A stretch of DNA of 64,000 nucleotides from Gossypium raimondii (Eukaryota > Streptophyta > Magnoliopsida > Malvales > Malvaceae). How positions within the stretch are numbered: position 1 is the stretch's first letter; each line of letters starts with the position of its first letter. The notes below the pieces were generated by a model. That model made no database searches, had not been told where the DNA came from, and was given only the letters and a program-made list of their open reading frames with translations. Made by a program: the position numbers and the translations under genes. The stretch covers positions 51,245,733 to 51,309,732 of the forward strand of contig NC_068571.1 in NCBI RefSeq assembly GCF_025698545.1, given 5' to 3'. Below, piece after piece: positions 10,940 to 22,500 of the stretch.

Positions 10940-13900
10940 CATAATTTCAATTAATACCAAATCACTAACTAACAAAAAAGAAGAAGGAAATACTAGTACT
11001 AAATAGAACTATGAATAATTTGTCCATAAAACTAAACAAAAGCAAACCAAACCATGTGAGGTTGTAATCAAAATAGACAATCACAAAATGAAATTAGGTA
11101 TTAGTATGTATTGATATCATTATATTTCAATATACTGATTCAAATTTGTCAGTACTTTTAAATATTTTCATAGATATATAAATTATTTTTGTATATAATA
11201 TATTTAATATACTAAACTTAATCAAATGATTATATTTTAATTTAAATGAAATAATAAAAAAATCAAGATATAAGGTAAAAAGTCAATTTAAAATATTAAA
11301 AACTTGTACCAATCGGTCTGAACCACTCACCGGTACAAGACAATATTGATCGAAACGAAGTTTAAACTAGTTACTAATGATTTAAAACCGAAATGTAAAT
11401 ACACCGACTAATAAGATTGATACCGGCATGATACCTAATATCATGGTTGTAATGTAATGAAGCATATGGTTGAAAGAAGAAAACTCAAGAAATTAAAACT
11501 AGTTTGCACTAAAAGAACCTATTGAATCAATGATACAAGAAAGATAAGGACATTCAAAAGAAGTCATCAGATACTATAATTATACCATCATGTTCAAAGA
11601 GCTTCTGTTTCTCATAAAAGGGTCTTGAATCAGCCTAAAAAATGCAGAGATGAAACAAAATTCATATTACATTGACTTGTAATCTCTCAAACATATATCT
11701 ACATATGAATAAACTATAACCAGAAAACATGTAAGAAAATGTTACACCAAAAAGTAAGAGATAATAAGAGATAATATTGTTCAAGCAGCACACCTAGGTA
11801 GATGGAGTCCACGATGATTTACCGGTAATGGTTTTGTTTGATATGTAAAGCAAGCTCATCTTAGTCCCGTTGCTTTCTCTCTTTCTGTATAGATTGGAAA
11901 ATTCGTGCCGCTGATTCAGTGGCTGACCTTGGATTATGAGGCACAACTCGTATCACTCTCGTCCTCTGGTCAGTTTCGCGAGGCTTCAAGGCTCCCTCCA
12001 GATTGGCTGGAGCTGTAGGGAGAAGTGAAGGTGTATTTTTCCCTTCAGAGGTGCTACGGGTCCCGTCTTTCTCTGTTCTCTCACTAGGACTGCTTGCATT
12101 ACATCGTTGTTGCTCAGCATCTTTAGATGCTTGATACTTCGTGACAGGAGGAATAGCACCATTCTTCTCGTTCGGCAGATTAGATGAACTTTGTTGCTGC
12201 ATGTTGAAGTTAGCTCCACTTCCAGATAACTGGACACTTTGGGCATGGGACCCCACTCCGGCAAATTGGGTCATCTGTTCCATGGCAGACCCTGAGAATG
12301 CCGGGTTCATGACTGGCATACCATAAGGAGGAAAGTAAGAGTGACCGCCTAAAGGAGTGCCTGGTAGAGCCCCAAGTCCTTGATGAGGAGTTGGAACTCC
12401 GTAAGCTGATGTCATGAAGTTTCCGGTCATTGGATTTTGTCCAAAAGGTCCACAGCCTCCACAAGCAGATTCCATGAATCCAGGTCCCGGATAGGGCTTG
12501 TATATCAGTCCTTCAGAGGGGGACATGACAGGGACCAGCCACTGGTGCCCGAGCATTTGATTGAAACACCAAGGGTTCATTTTGTTATCACCATTAGCTG
12601 GAGAAAGTGGTGAATTTCCAAGGAAAGGCCCATTATTTGAAGGCTGACTACCATTTTTCACAGAAGAGAGGGATGTCCTACCAACCGCATTTTCTGCTGA
12701 ACATTCCATTTTACAACTTATCTTCTCAGCATCATCTTTGCGATTATTTTGTGGCACTGGTTTTACAATTAACTCTTGAGGAAGCTTCTTTACAGGAGAG
12801 TCTTTGAAAGAAGGTTTGCTCAGATATGCTGCATCCTCAAGCAAGATATGTGGTGATCCAGCAATTAATCTCTGAACCTGTTTCAACCCAAAGTATGAAG
12901 CATTTTAACTATATATATTCAAGTATCTTCATGTGTATGCATGTATCCATATGAGAACCGGAAGAAATGGATAAACAAGTCAAGGATCACCTTACCTTAA
13001 TCAGCCTATGTAACTCAAACACTTGTACAGCAAATACTCTTTGTTGACTGTAGAGAGTAACAGGAGTTTATCAACAAAATGTTGCAGAGGTCATAATAAA
13101 CAGTTTTAACAGAAAAAACTGCTGGCAGGTAAAAGGGGAAGATCAACTGGATACTCATCACAATAATGCTTGAAAGCATCAACTGGACACAGTTCTGATA
13201 TTATGCATACAAAATTTGCTTCATATGAGGACAAGGTTGCTAAAGTAGTTCACAGGTAAAGAGTTTAAGCTTATTATTCCTCTCACTTTTCCTCAAATCC
13301 TTGTTTTATGATGTGGGGAGGGGTAGTTTGTAACTCATTCACAACTGAATCTCCATGGGATGAAACCTTCTAAAATAACATCAGGCTCAACAACATACCT
13401 TATGCACTTTGTAGCAATTAGATATTTCTAAAGCAGAATCCAACAAATAGAAGTCAATTTCATGCAAACAAATATGCTAGCATTATGTTGAAGAAAACAC
13501 CAAAATAAACAATCTAGCTATATCTATAATAGTCAATCAGAAGAATTCTTCAATGTCACCTTTGAATCGGCCAAATATAAAAACATTAGTTTCAGTACAA
13601 TAAAATCAAAGCCAAAGCCACATGCAATTGTTGCAAATAGAATATTATCAATTTATAGAATGTACACAAACAGATATTTCCTTGCATAGATATATGTGCA
13701 AAATTGAGTAAAACATATCGTAGATGTACAACAATTAGCAGCTGAAACATAGGACGGAACTATTAATCTAAATTGCAGTAGACCTATAGATCCCAATACC
13801 GCATAAATCCTTCACCACAAAGCCCAAAATATCAAGCTAGACAAAATCCCTTTTGCCAAAATATCCATCACCAACTTATAAAGAATTTAAAACATTTCCC

Positions 13901-16800
13901 AGTTACCCTCCTCCAAGATCCACCCAACATTAGCTCCAGGGATAATCCTCCGTTGCTCCTTCTCCTGCTCAAGACCTCAGGATAAAAGGTGAAGAAAGCT
14001 GCACCAACCCAAGACAAGAATATATCTCAAATGAAGATAAGCAGACACGGAATAAGAGGAGTTCTGCTGTCTCAGTTGTTGCTTGGACAAATTAGGATAG
14101 CCCTCTCCCTGCTAGAAGATGATCCATGGTTAATACGTTATTGAGGGCCTCTGAACACATAAAAATGCCACTTTGAGCAGAACTCCGGATCATTACTTCT
14201 CCCTCCTTCAAAGCCATATTACTATGCTCCATAATATATCATTTATTCCATATTCTACTGTCAGTAACCTAAATTGCATTCAGCATACTAAAGTCAACTT
14301 TAACCTGTGATAATAACTAGAATAGTGATCCTAGTCAATGCCCAATTGTAGTTTCAACCAAGAGAAAATATTTAAAATGCTTAATGTCTTTACAGCTATT
14401 TCTAATTGTCTAACTTTCATAATGATTGAAAGCAATGCTTCTATTTCTACATAATAACCATGGGGCTAAAAGTTACAGCTCGATACTGTAACAAGTGAGA
14501 ATACAATAGAGCAAACCTCAGAACATATAATCACATTTAAACTAATAGTAACATACCATTCAATTAAATTATCATGAAAACATTGCATGGATAAATGCTA
14601 TGTCAATATATCAAGTCAGTACAATAATTTCACTATTGGAACGGGCATCACATTGAATCATCTAATCTTAATATATACTACACCTCTTGTTCCACCCCTC
14701 CTCCTAAGGGACCTAAAAATTTTCTTGTTTAAGTTCTCATTCTCAAAGGCACAAAACTTGCACTGTTTTTTCGTCATATGTACGAGTGTATAATCTGAGT
14801 AAGTATTCACAGAGATAAAAATCCAGAAAAGTGAAAAAAATCCAAGACGATATACTTAACAATGAATGCTTACTTAACAATAGCTCTTCTTGCTTTCCAG
14901 AAACGCTTCTGACCTATTATTCCCACCACGTCATCAGCAGAGATATCCAAGCCTGATACAATATCCACCGCAGAGGTCTCAGAGACATCATCGCTTTTAT
15001 CTCCATTTGCCCACTGCAGTGAGCCACAAGTCTTGTCTTCATGGCATTCACTGTCATTATTAGTTTCATCAGGAACACTGCGATTCCCCTCTGAATAAGA
15101 CAGACTTCTCTTCCGGGAAAGGGTTCCCTCACCATTTTCTTTCATCAAGGAAGCATCATCAGCACATCCATTATCAACTGGTTGTCGGTCAGCTCTCAAC
15201 TTTTCTACCAAGCAAGCATCAATTTCACGTGAACCACTTAATCTAGATGCTGGAATCTCTTCACAATATTGATCAGGGGACACATTGTCCTCTTTGGCAT
15301 ATCCATCAATCGTTTCTCTAGTTGATGAATTTGCAGCAGGTTTTATTGAGCGCTCCCTACTTGAGCACACTTGAAAGCTCCCTTCACTCTGATTTCTTAC
15401 CTCCTTTCTTGAACCGACACCAGAAGAGCTACATCGATTTGTATCATTATCACGAACATTACAGACTTTTTCCCCATCAAACCCTTCCTTATTTTTGCAA
15501 TGTTGCAGACCTGTCTCTGAATTAACAAAAACAGGAACCAAGAAATCATCTTCATCTCCAACCTTCTTTCTTGGTTCAAGGCGTGCCATTGGAGCATTTA
15601 CACTTGCTCCTCCATGCTGTCGTGTATGAATCTTCTCAGCTTGATTAGTAGATGCCGAATTCGATACACGAGAAGGAAAAAGCCTATTTTGAAGGCAACT
15701 TCCCTGCAGGCATCAACCAGTTACAGCATGAATCACCATGACTACAAAATCACTATAGTTCACGTTTCATTTGCCTAAATACTAAGGAAATAACTAATCC
15801 CTCACCAAACCCACAACAGATATATAAAACAAGTCATAAAGAAAGGAATTCATCCCTTGTGAACCAATAAGAATAACAAAGAGACATGTAGATAAATTGC
15901 AAACACACACCAACCTGGCTTGAGGAAGTAGGAGGAACCAAACTGCTTGAATTACTTGTGTTAAGAGGCAAGAGGCCAGGGTTAAACCTCTGTGAGGGAA
16001 TACTCAGCTGCTCATAAAGGGCCATCTTATTCCTTGGCGGAGCCCTCGGCCCTCCTTTTTCTGTATCATTAACATGAAGCCTAGGGAACATAGGCTCCAT
16101 ATTCTTCTCATCATCTTTCCCTCTTTTCATTTATCTTGTTTTCGATATCAAAATTTCAACCCAAATAATAATAATAACACAATTACCAAAACCCACTTTT
16201 GCATAAAATTCACGAAGATACCTAATGAACTACATCACCAAAGTTAAAACCCACCACTAAAAGCTCAAAATTTAACAAACCCATAAAGCAATAACTTAAA
16301 TTGGTCGATGCCCAGACTTCAAAATGCACCTTTGACTTGGATTGAACAGTCTTTACAATAACGCAGAGAATAACCAGATCGGACAATGGTGATTTGCAAC
16401 TCAAACGAAGAAAAAGGGGAAAAAGGAAATAAATTAAGGAAATAAAGAATCGTTTGGATATGGAAAAATTAAAAATGGTATAGTTGATAAAGAGAAGATA
16501 GATTAAATGAAAACGGTGAGAAAGGAGAAGGAAATTGAAGTGTAAGGTTAGGGATTTCTATGAAGAACAAGAAGAAGAGGCAACCATGGTAGGTCTGAGA
16601 AAAAGGGCAAAGCGTTTAGATTTCGGGCCCACTTTTGGATGGAACTAGAAGCTCCTTTTCCTCTTGGATTTTCTATATTTTACTCTCTGCCATGGTTGGC
16701 CCCCAACAATTCTTATCCATTTGAAATTTTTTAACCATTGAGTACTTTTCTTGCAAAAATACCCTCCTACCCCCCATTGGATTTTGCGTTCACATTTGGC
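10940..16800 (-). repeat. Left arm of the large ELF3 inverted duplication
   Basis: Reverse complement of 19560-25230. The match covers the whole ELF3 gene, its introns, about 650 bases upstream of the start codon and about 900 bases beyond the stop codon. Inner edge: 'attttgcgttca' at about 16785-16797 against 'tgaaggcaaaat' at 19560-19571. Outer edge: the block containing AACCTCACATGG and its reverse complement (about 11060 and 25110), fading near 10940. Divergence is visible as many substitutions and small indels, so the duplication is not recent. Confidence 0.9.
11861..16130 (-). CDS. ELF3: EARLY FLOWERING 3-like protein, copy 1
   Basis: Four exons, 16130-15915, 15703-14874, 13047-12996 and 12877-11861, total 2115 nt and 704 residues (Arabidopsis ELF3 is about 695). 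Conserved blocks are all present: [10 protein letters not shown]...MFPRLHV with [16 protein letters not shown] (residues 1-48), [19 protein letters not shown] at the end of exon 2, [17 protein letters not shown] in the tiny 52-nt exon 3 running into VQRLIAG, and [20 protein letters not shown] at the C-terminus. ELF3 is the scaffold of the nuclear evening complex (with ELF4 and LUX), repressing growth and flowering genes at night. The Gly/Pro/Met-rich stretch in exon 4 corresponds to the prion-like region but has only three consecutive Gln. The reading frame is intact. Compared with copy 2 it lacks one codon in exon 2 and differs at many exon 4 positions. Confidence 0.96.
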
Positions 16801-17029
16801 ACCATTTCTCGCTTAGACCTTTTTAAGTCTTTCTCTCTGGCGTCTTCCTGTTTTAATAAGAGGGTAAACCGGTAAACCACTTTGATTCATTTAACTACTA
16901 GTTTTTTTTTGTGTGTTACCTCAATATTACTAAAATTGTGTATGTGCGGCTACCCAGTCTAATATGAAGGAGATTTTAAATATATATATATATAGGTTCA
17001 AAAAATAAATTTGAAAAAAAAAATAAGAT

Positions 17030-17290
17030 TTGTTTAAAAAATAAATCAGGCCTCATGTAAGGTTTTTTTGTCTAGACCCGACCTAAATTTGTAATAAAAA
17101 AAACTCTGGTGTTTTACTGTTGCTTTCCCACTTTTTACCTTGTTTTGCTATCATTTCACTATCATATTGCTATTATTTTGTGGTTAACGTTTGGAATTTG
17201 TATAATATTTGTTTTATTGTTAATTTTGCTACTATTTTAGAAGTATTTGCGTGTTAAATTGTACTTATTTTAGTGTTATCTAAATATAAA
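17030..17290 (+). repeat. Fragment of the same repeat as 27508-28133
   Basis: Shares with 27690-27850 the ordered phrases 'tttactgttgctt', 'ttgctatcatttc', 'tatattgctat(t/a)', 'attttgctactattttagaagtattt'. No coding capacity. It appears to be an interior piece without both terminal repeats. Confidence 0.6.
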
Positions 17291-17329
17291 TATTCGAATA
17301 CTTTTCTCTTTATCTTGATGCTTGGATAT

Positions 17330-17760
17330 CTCTCCATTGAATCTTGAAGTGTATTTATATCAATGAACAAATATGTGGACGTTTATAATTGTTGGGATGA
17401 ATTCTAACCGTTGAAAGCATTCTCGAGACATGGCTAAAAAATAGCTATTATATAGCCATTGGCAAACCGAGACATGAATTGTGTCTCAAGACAATCAACC
17501 AATTGTCTCTAGACATACTACACAATGTCTCAAGACAAGCAGCTCTTGAAGCATATTTTTGCTTCGAATTTTTATGTCTATAGTCATATGTCTCGAAATT
17601 TGCATACCATAATCTCTTAAAAACATTTTAAAACATTTTGGTATTAACTCAAAAATATTTAGATAAATTAAAACATATTTGAAACATATTTTTAAGTATT
17701 TTGTAAGTTTTCGAAAATGTTTGATAAAAGTTTGAATCATATTAATAGAATTTTCAAATT
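17330..17760. mobile_element. Possible LTR fragment
   Basis: A stretch with repeated 'gtctcaagacaa'-type words (17480-17540) followed by AT-rich sequence with 'aaaacattttaaaacatttt'. The order resembles the segment at 43740-44130 (a 'gaagtgt...tttatacc' leader, 'ccgttgaaag', then the AAACA-rich block). No protein-coding remnant. Assignment is weak. Confidence 0.3.
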
Positions 17761-17843
17761 TTTTTATGATACCCTTTGCATAGCAAGTGGATGTTGAGCT
17801 TCCAATTAATGAGAGAACCCCATCAAATGTTTAAAGCAAGTTA

Positions 17844-17992
17844 AAGTGAGTTTGGATGGGCGATTAGGTGCGGTGCAGTGCGGTGAGGTGCGTTTAGCTT
17901 ACTTTTTGTCTTACGCTACAGTATCTAATCTCACCGCCACCGCTGTTTTTACACTAATCATAGGTAAACGTACTGTCCATCCAAACTCACCC
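17844..17992. mobile_element. Small MITE with TTA target duplication
   Basis: A 149-bp element with terminal inverted repeats AAGTGAGTTTGGATGG (left) and the complement of GGGTGAGTTTGGATGG (right), 14 of 16 matching. It is flanked by TTA at 17841-17843 and 17993-17995. A three-base TTA/TAA duplication fits the PIF/Harbinger (Tourist) type. The interior is unusually GC-rich for the area (gcggtgcagtgcggtgaggtgcg) and is itself partly self-complementary. Confidence 0.75.
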
Positions 17993-19559
17993 TTAGTAGA
18001 ATAAGGAGATTGAATTGGGGAATTTCCAATTTCAACCCAACTATCTTATTAGCCAGACCGAATCCAAACCACAAAGCTCATATAATGATAGATGACAGAA
18101 ACTGAGGGAAAATTGACATCAACACACTAGCAATTGAGTAATTAGAATTTGGGGATTTAGGGTTTGCTGGCCTTAACGAGAGGAAAAAACTATTAAGATG
18201 ATTAAAGAAACAACAAATGTGAGAGCTAGAGAATTATTTATGTTTTTACTAAAGACATCAACATTTATTTAATATTATATTTTTGTAAACTCGAGAAAAT
18301 ATATATTTAACTAAATAATTTTGTATATGTATTTTGAAAAGTAAATTTAGCTGTATATGTCTTACTTTGTTTAATATTATTTTTTTATAATTTTAAAAAT
18401 ACGAATTTTGGCGATTGTGTCTTATCTCGATTGGTACGGACCTTATTGCCAATGCATGAGGACGTAGATTCGAGATTTATGAGTTGAAAAGGGGTTACGG
18501 ATAGTTTTAGATATTGTGTCAAAAAAATAGATACGATCTTGTTAAAAAAATACAGATTTCAACGCATTCAAATATTTAATATATTTTATTTTGAAAATTA
18601 GAGGGTTAGACTTAGTTTAAGCTTATTATAAAAATAAATAAATTTATCATTAAATTAAATTAAAAGGTCAATATTATTATTAAAATAGAAAGAGACCAAA
18701 AAAAAAAGTTGTGTTTGTTTCACTCGAAATAATTTTTAAAAATAGATTGAATTTTTGAAAATTTTATTATCTTTGGATGATTCTTTGTTAAATATTTTCA
18801 TTGTTTGAAAAATTTTCTGAAAATCATTTTTGAAACATGTTTTCAATGAAACAAACACAATATAAATTATATTTGTCACAAAATATATTTAGCAACCGAA
18901 ATTTGTTTTATAATAAGATAATATTTTATAATAACTAATATCTTATATAGATTTAATAATAATCAATGTCTAATTAAAATTTAATTTGAAGTTATACGAG
19001 AGTGAATGGTACAACATTGAAAGTGGAAAGGATAAATAGAATTAAATGGGATTTAAAATACCTGTATTTGTATTATTAAATTATTCATATTTTATATTAT
19101 AAAACATTTATTTATCTAATATATTTTTCTAAAAATAAAATTTAATATAATTCAACTTAAAATTTAAAATAGTTACGGGTTTAAAATTTATTATTGAAAT
19201 AAATTTGTAATATTAAATAATTTTATTAAAATAAATTATGTTAATAATTTATTTATGATTAAAATATAAATGTGAATGATTAATACTATTGAAAATTATT
19301 ATATTTAATAATATTTTTAAAATATTTAAAATTTAGTTTAAAATTTATTAATATAATAATATTTGATTATATAAAATGAATTTACACATTTTTCCAGAAA
19401 ATGACATACATTTTCCAAAAAGAAAAATTGTCAATAAGTTATTTTGTATTCACCAATTTATTTTGAAAAAAAAATTAATCAGAAATTATTTTCTATTAAA
19501 CAATTATAAAAATGATAATTTGTATGGAGTTATTTTGGGTGAAATAAAGACATGAAAAA

Positions 19560-22500
19560 ATGAAGGCAAAATCCAATGGTGGGTAAGATAGGGTATTTTA
19601 GCAGGAAAAGCACTGAATGGTTATAAAATTTCAAATGGATAAGAAATGTTGGAGGCCAACAATGGCAGAGAGTAAAATATTGGAAATCCACGAGGAAAAA
19701 GGAGCACCTACTTCTACTTCCATCCAAAAATGGGCCCATAATCTAAACGCTTTTCCCCTTCTCTCACACCAACCATGGTTTGCTCTTCCTCTTCTTCATA
19801 CAAATCCCTGACCTTACTCTTCAATTTCCTTCTCCTATCTCACCCTTTGCATTGAATCTATCTTCTCTTTATCAACTTTACCATTTTTAGTTTTTCAAGA
19901 TCCAAACTATTCCCCTTTTCCCCCTTTTCTTCGTTTGAGTTGCAATTCACCATTTCCCATCTGGGTATTCTCTTCGTTATTGCAAAGACTGTTCAATCCG
20001 AGTCGAAGGTGCATTTGGAGTCTGGGTATCGACCAAATTAAGCTATTTCTTTATGGGTTTGTTAAAATTTGAGCTTTTAGTGGTGGGTTTTAATTTTGGT
20101 GATGTGGTTCATTAGGTATCTTCGTGAATTTTATGTAAAATTGTGTTGTTATTATTATTTTGGTTGAAACTTTGACATAGAAAACAAAATAAATGAAGAG
20201 AGGAAAAGATGATGAGAAGAATATGGAGCCTATGTTCCCTAGGCTTCATGTTAATGATACAGAGAAAGGAGGGCCGAGGGCTCCTCCAAGGAATAAGATG
20301 GCCCTTTATGAACAGCTAAGTATTCCCTCACAGAGGTTTAACCCTGGCCTCTTGCCTCATAACACAAGTAATTCAGGCAGTTTGGTTCCTCCTACTTCCA
20401 CAAGCCAGGTTGGTGTGTGTTTGCAATTTATCTTATGTCTCTTTGTTTTTCTTATTGGCTCATAAGGGATTAATTCCTTTATTTATGACTTGTTTTTATA
20501 CATCTGGTGGGGATTTGGTGAGGGATTAGTTATTTCCTTAGTATTTATACAAATGAAACGGGAACTATAATGGTTTATGCTGTAACTGGTTGATGCCTGC
20601 AGGGAAGTAGCCTTCAAAATATGCTTTTTCCATCTCATGTATCGCATTTGACATCTACTAATCAGGCTGAGAAGATTCATACAGGCCAGCATGGAGGAGC
20701 AAGTGTAAATGCTCCTATGGCACGCCTTGAACCGAGAAAGAAAGTTAGAGATGAAGATGATTTCTTGGTTCCTGTTTTTGTTAATTCAGAGACAGGTCTA
20801 CAACATAGCAAAAATAAGGAAGGGTTTGATGGGGGAAAAGCCCGTAATGTTCATGATAATGATCCAAATCGGTGTAGCTCTTCTGGTGTCGGTTCAAGAA
20901 AGGAGGTAAGAGATCAGAGTGAAGGGAGCTTGCAAGCATGCTCAAGTAGGGAGCGTTCAATAAAAACTGCTGGAGGTTCATCAACTAGAGAAAACATTGA
21001 TGGATGTGCCAAAGAGTTCAATGTGTCCCCTGATCAAGGTTGTGGAGAGATTCCAGCATCTAGATTAAGTGGATCGCATGAAAATGATGCTTGCTTGGTA
21101 GAAAAGTTGAGAGCTGGCAGACAACCGGTTGATAATGGATGTACTGATGATGATGTTGCCTTGGTGAAAGTGATTGGTGACGGAACTCTTTCTCGGAAGA
21201 GAAGCCTGTCTAATTCAGAGAGGAATCACAGTGTTCCTGATGAAACTAGTAATGACAGTGAATGCCATGAAGACAGGACTTATGGCTCACTGCAGTGGGC
21301 AAATGTAGATAAAAGCGATGATGTCTCTGAGACTTCTGTGGTGGATACTGCATCAGGCTTGGAAATCTCTCCTGATGACGTGGTGGGAATAATAGGTCAG
21401 AAGCGTTTCTGGAAAGCAAGAAGAGCGATTGCTAAGTAAGCATTCATTGTTAAGTATATTGTCTTGAATTTTTTTCGCTTTTCTGGTTTTTTATCTGAGG
21501 GTACTTTTTCTTTTTCTGTGAATACGTACTCATATTATATACTTGTATATATGAAGACAAAACAGTGCAAGGTTTGTGCTTTTGAGAATGAGAATTTATA
21601 CAAGAAACTTTTTAGGTCCCTTATGAGGAGGGGTGGAGCAATAGGTCTAGTCTATATTAAGATTAGATGATTCAATGTGATGCCTGGTCCAGTAGTGGAA
21701 CCTTTTTAGATTGATATATTGACATAGACAGAATTTATCCATGCGACGTTTTCATGAAAATTTAATTGAATGGTGTGTTACCATTAGTTTAAATGTGATT
21801 ATATGTTCCTGAGGTTTGTTCTATTGTATTCTCTCTTGTTACAGTATCGAGTTGTAACTTTTAGCCCCATGGTTGTAAAGACATTTTGCATTTTAAATAT
21901 TTCCTCTTGGCTGAAACTACAATTAGATATTGACTAAGATCACTATTCTAGTTGTTATCACAGGTTAAAGTTGACTTTAATATGCTGAATGCAATCTAGA
22001 TTACTGGTAGTAGGAATATGGAATAAATGCTATATTATGGAGCATAGTAATATGGCTTTGAAGGAGGGAGAAGTAATGATCTGGAGTTCTGCTCAAAGTG
22101 GCATTTTTATGCGTTCAGAGGCCCTCAATAACATGTTAACCGTGGATCATCTTCTAGCGGGGAGAGGGCTATCCTAATTTGTGCAACCAACAACTGAGAC
22201 AGTGGAACTCCTTTTATTCCTTGTCTGCTCATCTTCATTTGAGATATATTCTTGTCTCGGGTTGGTGCAGCTTTCTTCACCTTTTATCCTGAGGTCTTGA
22301 GAAGGAGAATGAGCAACGGAGGATTATCCCTGGAGCTAATGTTGGTGGACCTTGGAGGAGGCTAACTGGGAAATGTTTGAACATTTTTGAAGTTGGTGAT
22401 GGATATTTTGGCAAGAGGGATGTTCTCTAGCTTGATATTTTGGGTTTTGTGGTGAAGGATTTATTCGGTTTTGGGATCTATAGGTCAATTGCAATTTAGA

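Larger units (their letters stand above)
16801..19559. other. Spacer between the two ELF3 arms
   Basis: About 2.76 kb with no match between its two halves and no supportable gene. It holds a fragment of the GGGCC-type DNA element family (17030-17290), an LTR-like fragment (17330-17760), a complete small MITE (17844-17992), a short TA run near 16980, and otherwise AT-rich sequence. Because both ELF3 genes point away from it, it is the distal upstream region for both. Confidence 0.7.

Noticed and set aside
12607-12807. Plus-strand open frame opposite ELF3 copy 1 exon 4
   Set aside because: Shadow of the real minus-strand exon; no domain and no equivalent with its own conservation in the second copy.
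19617-19811. 64-codon frame upstream of ELF3 copy 2
   Set aside because: Lies in the flank/leader of the gene, has no recognised domain, and small indels against the other arm break its frame there.
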